Shown here one piece after another: positions 51,639-60,428 of a stretch of DNA of 64,000 bases; position 1 is the first letter of the stretch; each line of letters begins with the position of its first letter. The notes below the pieces were generated by a model. That model was not told the DNA's origin, ran no database searches, and saw only the letters and a list, made by a program, of their open reading frames with translations. The position numbers were made by a program, and so were the translations under genes. Source of the stretch: Desulfitobacterium hafniense DCB-2 (GTDB lineage Bacteria > Bacillota > Desulfitobacteriia > Desulfitobacteriales > Desulfitobacteriaceae); contig NC_011830.1 of the NCBI RefSeq assembly GCF_000021925.1, positions 1,946,501-2,010,500 of the forward strand, written 5' to 3'.

Positions 51639-54212
51639 GTGAGTAAAAAAGACAAAAAAACCTGTATTAAAGGTATCGGCTTGTGCGGATTCGGCTCAGG
51701 CTCAAATTCCGCCGCAGTGGATGTCCAGGATGGTAAGGTGGTCAGAATCCGCAACTTCCGCTACGATAAAGAATATACTCCGGAGGAAATGAAACCCTGG
51801 CGGCTCCAGGTCAACGACAAGATATTTGAACCTACCATGAAATCTCTGTTACCGCCCTATAGCATGATTTATAAGAAAAGAACCTATTCCAAAAACCGCA
51901 TACCCTACCCTATGAAAAGAGTGGATTGGGATCCTGAGGGAGAGCGCAATCCCCAAAATAGAGGAATAAGCAAATTCGTCCGCATTTCCTGGGATGAAGC
52001 AACCGATCTGATCGCTAAAGAGCTGAAAAGAGTGTATAAGGAATATGGCCCCTATACCGTCCTGGCTCAAGGGGATGGTCATGGAGAAACCAAAACCGTT
52101 CACGCAGCCCATGGTTGTCAGATGAAGCTGTTGGATCTCCTGGGCGGCTATACTCTCCAAGCGCGGAATGCCGACAGCTGGGAAGGCTGGTACTGGGGGG
52201 CAAAGCATGTCTGGGGTCAGGACCCGGTAGGTCAAGGAAAACAGACTAATCTTTTTAAAGATATCTCCGAAAACTCTAAAATGGTTTTGTTCTGGGGATG
52301 TGATCCTGAAACAACTCCTTGGGGCTGGGGCGGTCAGCAAGCCAGCCGTCTTTCTTACTGGTTTACAGATATCGGAATTAAATCCGTATATATTTGCCCG
52401 GACCTCAACTACGGAGCAGCCGTTCACGCTGATAAATGGATTCCGGTTCTCCCTAATACGGATCTGGCGATGCAATTTGCTATAGCTTATATCTGGCTCA
52501 CAGAAGATAGTTATGACAAGGACTATATTGAAACCCACACCATCGGGTTTGACTATTTGAAACGCCATGCCCTCGGTGAAGATGGAACCGAACCGAAAAC
52601 TCCGGAATGGGCTGAAAAAATCTGTGGTGTTCCCGCCCGGACCATTAAGGCCTTAGCCAGAAAATGGGCTAAAGAGGCAACAACTATTGCCCACAGCAAT
52701 GGGGGTTCTTACATCCGTTCCTGCTATTCCCATGAGCCGGCGCGCATGGAGGTTTGCCTCCTGGCGATGCAGGGCTTAGGAAAGCCGGGCCGCAATCAGT
52801 TCAAATTCATTGAATGGCAATTATTCGGAAGCAACGAACAAATGCCGGCACCCAGAAGCGAATTTATTCCAACCGTAAAATCTGCTTATACGGGCTGGCG
52901 CTATACCATGTCACCACAGTTCCTGCCCAAAACCTTGATTCCCAAAGCTATTCAAAGTGATGAACCCCTTACCTGGTATGGTCAAACCATGGCAGGTTAC
53001 CCACGGGAAGATCAGTTTATCGAGTACCAGTATCCCATTGAAGGTGGAGCCCCAATTCATATGATCTGGACCGATACTCCTTGCTGGACCACCTGCTGGA
53101 CCGGTGGCAATGAGATGATCGAAGCGCTGCGCAATTCTAAAATTGAGTGCATAGTTGCCCAACACCCCTGGTTGGAGAATGATTGCTTGTTTGCCGATAT
53201 TATTCTCCCCACCAGCACCAAGATGGAGAGCCGTGATATCTCCGTCGATACCCTAAGCGGCAATTTCAACCATCTTTTCTATGAAGAGCAATGTATTGAG
53301 CCGGTTGGCGAAGCCAAGAGTGACTGGGAAGCCGTCTGTGAAGTAGCTCAAAAGTTAGGGCTTCTGGAACAGTATACTGATGGCATGTCGGAGATGGATC
53401 TAATCGAAAAAGGCTTTATGGAGTCCGGTGTTCAAACTAAGATCAGCTTCGAAGAATTCTTGGCAAAAGGGTATTATATGATTCCTACAGCGGATGGCTG
53501 GGAAGACGATATCCCCGGATTCGGCAAATTTTATCAGGATCCCAAGCAATATCCTTTAGAGACTCCTTCCGGATTGTTGGAAATTTTCTCTCAGGACCTG
53601 GCTGATGTATTCCCCGATGATCAAGAGCGCAAGCCATATCCCCAATGGATTGCTTTCGGGGAAAGTCATTCGGAAAGCTTGCTCCATCCAAAATCTGAAA
53701 AATATCCATATCTTATCGTTTCCAACCACCCACGCTGGAGAGTTCATGCCAATCTGGATGATATCTCCTGGCTGAGAGAAATTCCAACCTGCAAGGTGGC
53801 AGGACCCGACGGCTATCTCTATGAACCGGTCTGGATTAACCCTGTGGATGCAGAAAAGCATGGCATCCAAAGTGGAGATATCGTGAAACTGTTTAACGAT
53901 AATGGCTGGGTTCTCGGCGGCGCCTATGTCACCGAAAGAATCAGACCGGGTGCCATTTACCAGGATCACGGGGCACGCCTGGATCCGATCAAAGCCGGCG
54001 AAGGTGACCGTGGCGGGGCTAACAACTTGATTTGTGTTTCCAATACTGTCTCCAAAAATTGTGCCGGTGAAGTAACCAGCGGATTTCTGATAAACATCGA
54101 AAAATGTGATTTGGATGCTTTAAAAGCTGAATACCCCGAGGCCTTTAACAGAGAATACGATCCAGGCACCGGTGTATGCCTTTCATCCTGGATTGTAGGA
54201 GGTGCAGAATAA
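51639..54212 (+). CDS. Transhydroxylase-like molybdopterin oxidoreductase, alpha subunit
   Basis: An 857-residue DMSO-reductase-family enzyme that binds bis-MGD and molybdenum. It resembles pyrogallol-phloroglucinol transhydroxylase alpha (AthL/BthL): RIPYPMKRVDWDPEGERNPQ near 90, NADSWEGWYWG at 177-187 with the Asp-Ser-Trp whose Ser is the Mo ligand in the transhydroxylase, FWGCDPETTPWGWGG near 225, and a C-terminal MopB domain from ~690. There is no N-terminal Cys cluster for an Fe-S centre, also as in transhydroxylase. A His at 148 (GDGHGE) is near the catalytic His, but the Tyr-Arg pair that follows it in the transhydroxylase is replaced, so the substrate differs. There is no Tat signal, so it is cytoplasmic. 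GTG start after AAAGGAGG. Overlaps the beta gene by 1 bp. Confidence 0.85.
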   Translation: MSKKDKKTCIKGIGLCGFGSGSNSAAVDVQDGKVVRIRNFRYDKEYTPEEMKPWRLQVNDKIFEPTMKSLLPPYSMIYKKRTYSKNRIPYPMKRVDWDPEGERNPQNRGISKFVRISWDEATDLIAKELKRVYKEYGPYTVLAQGDGHGETKTVHAAHGCQMKLLDLLGGYTLQARNADSWEGWYWGAKHVWGQDPVGQGKQTNLFKDISENSKMVLFWGCDPETTPWGWGGQQASRLSYWFTDIGIKSVYICPDLNYGAAVHADKWIPVLPNTDLAMQFAIAYIWLTEDSYDKDYIETHTIGFDYLKRHALGEDGTEPKTPEWAEKICGVPARTIKALARKWAKEATTIAHSNGGSYIRSCYSHEPARMEVCLLAMQGLGKPGRNQFKFIEWQLFGSNEQMPAPRSEFIPTVKSAYTGWRYTMSPQFLPKTLIPKAIQSDEPLTWYGQTMAGYPREDQFIEYQYPIEGGAPIHMIWTDTPCWTTCWTGGNEMIEALRNSKIECIVAQHPWLENDCLFADIILPTSTKMESRDISVDTLSGNFNHLFYEEQCIEPVGEAKSDWEAVCEVAQKLGLLEQYTDGMSEMDLIEKGFMESGVQTKISFEEFLAKGYYMIPTADGWEDDIPGFGKFYQDPKQYPLETPSGLLEIFSQDLADVFPDDQERKPYPQWIAFGESHSESLLHPKSEKYPYLIVSNHPRWRVHANLDDISWLREIPTCKVAGPDGYLYEPVWINPVDAEKHGIQSGDIVKLFNDNGWVLGGAYVTERIRPGAIYQDHGARLDPIKAGEGDRGGANNLICVSNTVSKNCAGEVTSGFLINIEKCDLDALKAEYPEAFNREYDPGTGVCLSSWIVGGAE

Positions 54213-55027
54213 TGAAAGTATTTGTGATCGATGTCTCCAGATGCAATGGCTGTTATGGCTGTCAATTAGTCTGCAAGGATGAGCATGTCGATAATGACTG
54301 GTCACCCGTCGCCAAACCGCAGCCTGATATGGGGCAATTCTGGATGAAAGTCAAAGAAACGGTCCATGGCAGTGTGCCTAAAGTAAAAGTGGAGTATGTG
54401 GCCCGGCCTTGCATGCACTGTGATCATCCCGCCTGTATTCGCCCGGAAGATCAGGGAGCTGTCTATAAACGTACAGACGGATTAGTGATTATCGATCCCG
54501 AAAAAGCCCGGGGGAAGAAGGAGTTGGTGGACACCTGCCCCTATGGTGCAATTTATTGGAATGAAGCTTTGGAGATTCCCCAAAAATGTACCGGCTGTGC
54601 TCATCTCGTGGATGAAGGAGAAGTTCCCCGCTGTGTGGATGCCTGCGCCACCGAAGCGCTTAAGTTTGGTGAAGAAGAAGAATTTAAGGATTTGATTGCT
54701 CAGGCAGAACTTATGCAACCCGAGCTTGGCCTGAAACCCCGTGTTTATTATGTGAACCTTCCCAAGCTGTTTGTTGCCGGAGAAGTTTATGATCCCCAGG
54801 CTAATGAAATCATTGAAAATGCAGCCATCACCTTGACGGATTTAGCCACCCGGCAGAGCTGGACCTGCCAATCGGATGATTTCGGCGATTTCTGGTTCAA
54901 GAGAATAGTTGCCGGAAAATATGCGCTCCGGATAGAGGCTCAAGGGTTTAAACCTTATGCGATGACGGAGCTTAATGTGGACAAGAGTTTGAATGTTGGT
55001 TCCATTGCTCTGGAGGCTTTGAAATAA
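54212..55027 (+). CDS. Transhydroxylase-like Fe-S beta subunit
   Basis: A 271-residue electron-transfer subunit. Ferredoxin-type cysteine motifs are CNGCYGCQLVC (11-21), CMHCDHPAC near 70, the single CPYG near 110 and CTGCAHLVDEGEVPRCVDAC near 130, enough for three [4Fe-4S] clusters. The C-terminal ~80 residues (VAGEVYDPQANEIIENAAI, then FGDFWFKRIVAGKYAL) form a carboxypeptidase-regulatory/transthyretin-like beta domain. This combination matches the beta subunit of pyrogallol-phloroglucinol transhydroxylase, including the linker PELGLKPRVYYVNL. ATG 54212 overlaps the alpha stop and follows GGAGGTG. Confidence 0.9.
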   Translation: MKVFVIDVSRCNGCYGCQLVCKDEHVDNDWSPVAKPQPDMGQFWMKVKETVHGSVPKVKVEYVARPCMHCDHPACIRPEDQGAVYKRTDGLVIIDPEKARGKKELVDTCPYGAIYWNEALEIPQKCTGCAHLVDEGEVPRCVDACATEALKFGEEEEFKDLIAQAELMQPELGLKPRVYYVNLPKLFVAGEVYDPQANEIIENAAITLTDLATRQSWTCQSDDFGDFWFKRIVAGKYALRIEAQGFKPYAMTELNVDKSLNVGSIALEALK

Positions 55028-55054
55028 GATTGTTTAGATTGAGGAGGAAGAACG

Positions 55055-55210
55055 ATGTGTTTTAGACCACCAACGGCTAACAAGCCGGTAAAGTGCCCGG
55101 CTTGCGGAATGTATAATCCACCGACCATGAAGGTATGTAAAAAATGCGGCTTTGACGGAACGGAAGGTTCAGGTGATCCCTCAAAACAAAAGCCCAAAAA
55201 TGAAGATTAG
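55055..55210 (+). CDS. Small zinc-ribbon-like protein (51 aa)
   Basis: ATG 55055 has an excellent GAGGAGG 7 bases upstream. The 51-residue product begins MCFRPPTANKPVKCPACG and carries CPAC-x12-CKKC, a four-cysteine zinc ribbon or rubredoxin-like site, then a polar tail. It lies 27 bp after the beta subunit, before a terminator, so it belongs to the molybdenum enzyme operon. A role in enzyme maturation or as a small electron carrier is possible. I do not recognise a characterised family. Confidence 0.75.
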   Translation: MCFRPPTANKPVKCPACGMYNPPTMKVCKKCGFDGTEGSGDPSKQKPKNED

Positions 55211-55240
55211 GGTAACACGGTAAGTTAATTATAAATAAAC

Positions 55241-55273
55241 AGAGCAAGCATTTCTTAGGAAATGCCTTGCTCT
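55241..55273 (+). terminator. Terminator after molybdenum enzyme operon
   Basis: AGAGCAAGCATTTC pairs with GAAATGCCTTGCTCT around a TTAG loop, 30 bp after the small zinc-ribbon gene. A T7 run follows only 15 bp later (around 55290). Confidence 0.65.
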
Positions 55274-55380
55274 ATTCATACTCATACTTTTTTTCACTAA
55301 CTTCTTAGAGCCAAACCAAAAGGTAACGGCAAATTATTAATAGTCTCTTGCTAACTATACAGCTTGAAGGGATGATCGGA

Positions 55381-56766
55381 ATGAAGAAAAAGTGGTTAGG
55401 ACTAGGATTAGGAATTTTAATTTTGTTCACCGGGTATTTTTGGCCTGAGACAGCAGGGTTGACGCAACCGGGTAAAATGTCTATTGCCATTCTGATGGCT
55501 GGTATTGTGCTTTGGGTCACTGAAGTGATGCCCCTTGCTATTACCGCATTGCTCCTGATGGTGTGCATGCCCTATTTCGAAATTTTCAACTGGAGTACAA
55601 CGTGGTCCAAGTTTATCAGTTCTGTAATCTTCTTCATTATTGCCACCTTCGCTATCAGCGTTGCTTTAATCAAGACCAGCTTAGCGACACGAATTGCCGG
55701 GGTTCTAATCAAATGGTCTCAAGGGAATTCAAAGCGTTTAGTATTGGGATTTATGGCAGGTACGGCACTTTTATCCGCAGTTTGCAATAATGTTCCCGCG
55801 TGTTCTCTTTTTATGAGCTTAGCCTTATCCATTCTGATTACCGACAATGCCATCCCGGGAAAAAGCAATCTGGGTAAATGTTTAATGATCGGGATACCCT
55901 TTGGAGCGATGATTGGAGGGACGATGACTCCCGCAGGAACTTCCATCAATATTATGGCAATGGGTTTGCTGGAGGAAGCAACCGGCATAACAATTTCTTT
56001 CTTGGATTGGATGCTGATGGGAATTCCTTTCGCGATCATTATCGTACCTGTCTGCTGGCTGTCACTGATCATGATCTTTAAGCCGGAAGACATTAGTCAA
56101 AAATCTATCGATATCCTTCAGAATAGGGTCGTAACAACGGAAAAATTAAATAAAGAAGAAAAGAAAATTATTATAATTATTGCAGTAATGCTTGCAGCTT
56201 GGATCGCCAGTACCTGGATTCCCTGGCTGGACGCTACTGGAATTGCGGTCATGGGCCTGATCGCCTTTTTCTTTCCCGGCATCGAAGTTCTTAGTTGGGA
56301 TGAGTTTATCAAAGGGGTTTCCTGGGAAGTGGTGCTGATGATCGGCGGTGTTAATGCCGTTGCAGCAGGCATTATGTCTACTGGAGCAGCTGCCTGGATT
56401 GTAGATAGCGTAATGGGAGGGGCTTCCGGCTGGAGTTATCCGATGTTGGCCGGCGTTACGGCAACGGTGATGGCCGTCCTTCATGGGATCTGTCCGGTTG
56501 GTCCGGCAATTTGCGGAATGGCTACCGTACCGATTTCCGGCTTGGCAGAGCTTATTAATGCCAGCCCGGCCGTATTGACGATTATTGTTGCTTTCGGTGC
56601 AGGTATAACTTTTTTACTCCCTCTGGATTGTGTCCCATTGATTACTTATGGTAAAGGGTATTACAAGATGGTCGATATGGTAAAGGCCGGTATTATTCCT
56701 ACGATCGCTGTGATATTGGTTTCTGCTTTTATCTTGCCGCCATTAGGTGCCTTGATCGGGTTATAG
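55381..56766 (+). CDS. DASS/SLC13-family anion carrier (sigma-54 cluster, copy 2)
   Basis: A 461-residue carrier aligned end to end with the one at 49926 (same MKKKWLGLGLGIL start, SVCNNVP-like AVCNNVPACSLFMSL, TPAGTSINIMAMG, LPLDCVPLITYGKGYY). The start ATG 55381 follows GAAGGG by 9 bases, mirroring copy 1. No sigma-54 promoter was found in its leader, in contrast to copy 1, so it may be read through from the enzyme operon or from an ordinary promoter. The duplication suggests two related substrates or uptake plus export. Confidence 0.9.
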   Translation: MKKKWLGLGLGILILFTGYFWPETAGLTQPGKMSIAILMAGIVLWVTEVMPLAITALLLMVCMPYFEIFNWSTTWSKFISSVIFFIIATFAISVALIKTSLATRIAGVLIKWSQGNSKRLVLGFMAGTALLSAVCNNVPACSLFMSLALSILITDNAIPGKSNLGKCLMIGIPFGAMIGGTMTPAGTSINIMAMGLLEEATGITISFLDWMLMGIPFAIIIVPVCWLSLIMIFKPEDISQKSIDILQNRVVTTEKLNKEEKKIIIIIAVMLAAWIASTWIPWLDATGIAVMGLIAFFFPGIEVLSWDEFIKGVSWEVVLMIGGVNAVAAGIMSTGAAAWIVDSVMGGASGWSYPMLAGVTATVMAVLHGICPVGPAICGMATVPISGLAELINASPAVLTIIVAFGAGITFLLPLDCVPLITYGKGYYKMVDMVKAGIIPTIAVILVSAFILPPLGALIGL

Positions 56767-56798
56767 TTCGGAAAAGCTCCGGATCCTGGGGATTGTTT

Positions 56799-56881
56799 TT
56801 TCAAATTAGGACTAAAAGTGTCAAAAAGAGAATTTTGAGTATTGAGGCAGCCTTGGTTCGAGAACGGCTGAAAGCCGCCGT
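56799..56881. repeat. Dispersed repeat, copy 2
   Basis: Matches 47266-47350 (TTTTTTCAAATTAGGACTAAA, AAGAGAATTTTG, GGTTCG, CGGCTGAAAGCCGCC). The copy lies immediately upstream of a sigma-54 promoter at 56942, while copy 1 lies beyond the terminator of a sigma-54 activator gene. It may be a mobile-element scar or contain activator sites. Confidence 0.65.
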
Positions 56882-56941
56882 AAGGCGAATCCACTGGTGT
56901 TTTAAGCTCCTGAGATTTACTCAGGGACGTTCAAATCAAGC

Positions 56942-56957
56942 TGGTACAATTTTTGCA
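56942..56957 (+). promoter_or_regulatory. Sigma-54 promoter for Fe-S protein operon
   Basis: TGGTACAATTTTTGCA keeps the GG and GC in correct -24/-12 spacing. Transcription would start near 56968, which means that the in-frame ATG at 56953 cannot be used and supports the TTG start at 57013. It drives the run of genes 57013-61214. Confidence 0.85.
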
Positions 56958-57012
56958 TGTAAATATAAGCAGCACTAATTTCAAGTTGGACAAAATTAAC
57001 GAGGTGAACTCA

Positions 57013-58125
57013 TTGAATCAGGAAAAGGGCTGGGCAAAAAGGATAGGTGCTGAGTGCACTGATTGCGGCCAGTGTGCGGAAAGCTGCCGTATCTTAACAG
57101 AGCTTAATGAGTCTCCGGGGCAGATCGCCAGGAGAGGTATAGAGATGGATGAAGCCTATGGGTGCGCGCTTTGCGGGAAATGCGAGGCCATGTGTCCCCT
57201 GGGTTTGAGTCCTTGGCGAATGTTTGAGCAGCGCAGAGTGGAGGCGGTGCAGCAGGGGGAAATAACTATTGAGGAATATCAATATTTATTTCCGGACCGT
57301 GCGGTCACGGTAATGAGCATGTTCAGAGAGTATTACGGGATTGATTATTCTGAACTGAACACATCCTTGCCGGCGCAGACCGGGTTTTTACCGGGGTGTA
57401 CCATGCTGACCTATTCTCCGGAGTTGACGAAAAAGGTCTATGCAGCATTGGCTGAAAAGTATGAAAAAGTGTTGCTTCTTGATCATTGCTGCGGTATTCC
57501 CTTGTATCATATTGGGATTCCGGAAAGAGGGGATAAAATCAAAGGAGAATTAGGGGAGAAAGTACGTCAATTAGGGGTAAAGCGGCTGATTACTGCTTGC
57601 CCTAACTGTTACTATCAGTTCAAGAAAGAAGGGGTCTTGCCGGATCTGGAGGTTATTACGGTCTACGAGGCCTTGGCGGATGAGTTTATAGCCAACCAAG
57701 GCTCGGAAGTTTACGCCATTCATGATTCCTGCCCGGATCGTTTTGAGGGCATCTTTGGCAGGCAGGTCAGAGAAGCCCTGGACCGGGGAAATTATCAGCG
57801 GGCAGAGATGAGGCACCATGGTAAAAACTCAGTTTGCTGTGGCAGCAGTGGTCAACTCGGTCATTTCCGACCGGAATGGGCCACGGAGCATGAAGTGCAG
57901 AACTTGGAGGAAGCCGGTAAGGCCGGAGCGGATACTTTATTAGCCTACTGTCATGCTTGTGTGTTGAATTTCGGTAATATTGCCGATCGTAAAATCAAAA
58001 TACGCCATGCACTTAATACCTTGCTGGGTTTTGAAGAAGATTACAGTGAAGTCAAAGGAAAGGCGGCCCAAATGTTTGAAGGGGAGGAGGGGTATGAACG
58101 TTATCTTAAGCTCTTTCAAGATTAG
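57013..58125 (+). CDS. GlpC/HdrD-like Fe-S and CCG-domain protein, first copy
   Basis: A 370-residue cytoplasmic protein. Two [4Fe-4S] motifs lie near the N terminus (CTDCGQCAESC at ~15, CALCGKCEAMCPLG at ~51). Two CCG-type cysteine-rich domains (DUF224) follow, with HCCGIPLYHIG near 160, DSCPDRFEG near 237 and VCCGSSGQLGHF near 275. This layout is shared by GlpC, HdrD/HdrB-type and LutA-like electron-transfer subunits. No transmembrane helix is present. TTG 57013 is chosen because GAGGTG precedes it and the sigma-54 start site excludes earlier codons. It probably carries electrons to or from the molybdenum enzyme or an unidentified flavoprotein. Confidence 0.85.
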   Translation: MNQEKGWAKRIGAECTDCGQCAESCRILTELNESPGQIARRGIEMDEAYGCALCGKCEAMCPLGLSPWRMFEQRRVEAVQQGEITIEEYQYLFPDRAVTVMSMFREYYGIDYSELNTSLPAQTGFLPGCTMLTYSPELTKKVYAALAEKYEKVLLLDHCCGIPLYHIGIPERGDKIKGELGEKVRQLGVKRLITACPNCYYQFKKEGVLPDLEVITVYEALADEFIANQGSEVYAIHDSCPDRFEGIFGRQVREALDRGNYQRAEMRHHGKNSVCCGSSGQLGHFRPEWATEHEVQNLEEAGKAGADTLLAYCHACVLNFGNIADRKIKIRHALNTLLGFEEDYSEVKGKAAQMFEGEEGYERYLKLFQD

Positions 58126-58288
58126 CACTCTGTAACATCGTCGAGCAATGCGAGGCTTAGGTGTACAGAGCACTGGTCACGCTTCCATAGGGGAACCAGT
58201 TAGCCAACGGATGGCTTCTCGTGAAAGAAATGACATGAAAATGCTGAAACAACCTGGATTTAGGCTGAGGAAAGAAGAGGAGAGAATC

Positions 58289-59422
58289 ATGAATCATGCT
58301 GAAGAAACTCTGGCCGCCTGTCAGGAAATCATCGATAACTGCACGGATTGCGGCCTGTGTAGAGCAGAGTGCCAACTCTTAGAGAGGATTGATGAGAGCT
58401 TAGTGAGCCTTGCCACACGTCAGCCGACTGTATCAGAAGCCTATAATTGCTCCCTTTGCGGACTGTGTGAAAGTGTCTGCCCAGCGGGCTTAAGCCCTAA
58501 GTATATGTTTGCCGCACTACGCGAGCAATCTGTAGCTAAAGGAGAAATAGAGATTGAGGACTTCCGGTATATGTTTCCGGATCGGCCTTTAAACGTTATG
58601 AAACTGATCCGTGAAGCCAATGGCATCGGGTATGGCGAGCTGAATCCGGACCGGGAGTGTGATACAGCCTTTTTTGCGGGATGCAGCATGCTCACTTACG
58701 ATCCGCACTTGGTTCATGTCTTATTCAAAACCCTTCAACAAGAGAGTAAGACTATTTCTCTTTTAACCGATTGCTGCGGCTTACCCCTGTATCAGCTGGG
58801 TTTAAAGGAGAGAGAAGCCCGCTTCAGCCAAGGATTAAAGGATAAGCTCCTCAGACTTAAAGTAAAAAAACTGATCTTTGCCTGCCCTAATTGCTACTAT
58901 CAGCTGCAACCTATGGCGCTGGAAATGGGCATTGCCATCCAGACGATTTATGAGGCTCTGGAGGATTCGGAATTAGTGAATGCTCCACTTGCAGAACACC
59001 AGAGAAAAATTGTTACGGTCCACGATTCATGTCCTGACCGGCCGGCCGGTAAATTTGCCGGCCAGGTCAGAAAAGCCCTGGCCGGGAAAGGCTATTCCTT
59101 GGTTGAAATGGAGCATCACCGCGACAGAGCCCTGTGCTGCGGAAGCGGCGGGCAAGTGTCCCATTTTGACCCGGAACTGGCCCAAAGTCTTGTGCAGGCC
59201 CGGTTAAGGGAAGTTGAAGCATCTAAGGTGGAAATCCTTACGGCTTATTGCTTAGGGTGTGTCCTCAATCTAAGCAAGAACCAAAACCAGATCCCGGTCC
59301 AGCATGTTTTAAACCTGCTCCTGGAGTTTGAGCAGGATTTTGCCGGCTTAAAGAAAAGAGCTCAATCACTGCTTGAAGGGCCTGAAGGAGAAAAATTATG
59401 GGAAAGAGTTATGGCAGATTAA
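58289..59422 (+). CDS. GlpC/HdrD-like Fe-S and CCG-domain protein, second copy
   Basis: A 377-residue paralogue of the preceding protein with the same order of motifs: CTDCGLCRAEC, CSLCGLCESVCPAGLSPKYM, DCCGLPLYQLGL, DSCPDRPAG and LCCGSGGQVSHF. ATG 58289 follows GAGGAGAG; the frame is open for 47 codons upstream but that part lacks sense and a site. The 163-bp spacer before it holds nothing recognised. Two such proteins side by side suggest a heteromeric electron-transfer module. Confidence 0.85.
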   Translation: MNHAEETLAACQEIIDNCTDCGLCRAECQLLERIDESLVSLATRQPTVSEAYNCSLCGLCESVCPAGLSPKYMFAALREQSVAKGEIEIEDFRYMFPDRPLNVMKLIREANGIGYGELNPDRECDTAFFAGCSMLTYDPHLVHVLFKTLQQESKTISLLTDCCGLPLYQLGLKEREARFSQGLKDKLLRLKVKKLIFACPNCYYQLQPMALEMGIAIQTIYEALEDSELVNAPLAEHQRKIVTVHDSCPDRPAGKFAGQVRKALAGKGYSLVEMEHHRDRALCCGSGGQVSHFDPELAQSLVQARLREVEASKVEILTAYCLGCVLNLSKNQNQIPVQHVLNLLLEFEQDFAGLKKRAQSLLEGPEGEKLWERVMAD

Positions 59423-59447
59423 CTAAGGTGCTAAAGGAGATTTCAAC

Positions 59448-60407
59448 ATGAACTATAAGGAATTAAATAAGATTTTCAAAGAGACTCTTTCCCTGCGTTG
59501 GGATCCGGTGGCGGTAAGAATGATGAGGCCTGGAGAAGAAAAGCCGGCCCAAGGGATCGAACCTACCGTGCCCTTGCGCCATTGCCAATCCATCATTACC
59601 GCACGCCGGGGCAACTGTCTCTATATGCCCCCCCGCAGCCATGCCTGCCCTGACGGAACCGGGGTTCTGGGCTTGGTGGAGATGTCTCCCAAACTGAGAT
59701 CAGGGGATCTTTATCTGCTCTTTAAAAAGATGCCCAATATCGAAACCGCCCGTCAAATGATCAGCTCCCGTCCTGAATTTAAAGCGGGAAGCTATGAGGC
59801 CACCCTTCTGGCTCCTTTAGAGAAGGCAGCCTTCGAACCCGATGTGGTGGTCTTTACTCTGTGGCCCGAGCAGGCTATGTGGCTTTGCTGTGCGCAAACC
59901 TACGCCACCGGGGAGCGTCAGGATTTTAAAACCTCAGGGTTCAATTCGGCCTGCGCCGATTTAATTGTGCAGACCATGACCTCGGGGGAAATGAATATTT
60001 CCTTTGGCTGTTATGGTGCCCGGGCTTCCAGTGAGATTGACGATTTTGAACTGTATCTTGCCATCCCCACAGCCTTGCTTGAGCCTATAGCTCAGGCTTT
60101 GCTGAAGCTATCCCAAAAGAGTATTCCGGAGGAGAGAAAGAAAATCTACCTCCACCCTGTTATGGATAAAGTGGGTTCCCGAAGAGCTCAGTCTCAGGGA
60201 GAAGGGGCACGGGTTGAGCTTTTTGTGGATACCGAACGATGTATGGGGGATGGACTCTGCGTGGATTTCTGCCCTTCAGGAGTCCTGGCCATGGTGGAGG
60301 CAGGAGACCGGAAAGTCGCTCAAGCACTGCATCCCGATGCCTGCAGTGCTTGTTATACCTGTGTGGGGCAGTGCCCGCAACAAGCGATTCAGCTTTCCTA
60401 TAATTAA
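59448..60407 (+). CDS. DUF169 protein fused to ferredoxin domain
   Basis: A 319-residue protein. Residues 1-235 are DUF169 (LSLRWDPVAVRMM, RHCQSIITARRGNCLYMPP, CADLIVQT, then SFGCYGARA). Residues ~255-319 are a two-cluster ferredoxin. The first cluster motif reads CMGDGLCVDFC: the second cysteine position is Asp, as in Pyrococcus furiosus ferredoxin. The second motif CSACYTCVGQCP is normal. DUF169 proteins recur near methanogenic and demethylation genes, with unknown function. ATG start with AAAGGAG upstream; 25 bp after the second GlpC-like gene. Confidence 0.8.
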   Translation: MNYKELNKIFKETLSLRWDPVAVRMMRPGEEKPAQGIEPTVPLRHCQSIITARRGNCLYMPPRSHACPDGTGVLGLVEMSPKLRSGDLYLLFKKMPNIETARQMISSRPEFKAGSYEATLLAPLEKAAFEPDVVVFTLWPEQAMWLCCAQTYATGERQDFKTSGFNSACADLIVQTMTSGEMNISFGCYGARASSEIDDFELYLAIPTALLEPIAQALLKLSQKSIPEERKKIYLHPVMDKVGSRRAQSQGEGARVELFVDTERCMGDGLCVDFCPSGVLAMVEAGDRKVAQALHPDACSACYTCVGQCPQQAIQLSYN

Positions 60408-60428
60408 GGAGTTAAGGAGGGATAGGGA

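Noticed and set aside
55290..55380. A sigma-54 promoter before the second carrier at 55381
   Set aside because: No GG-N10-GC pattern with correct spacing was found in the leader.
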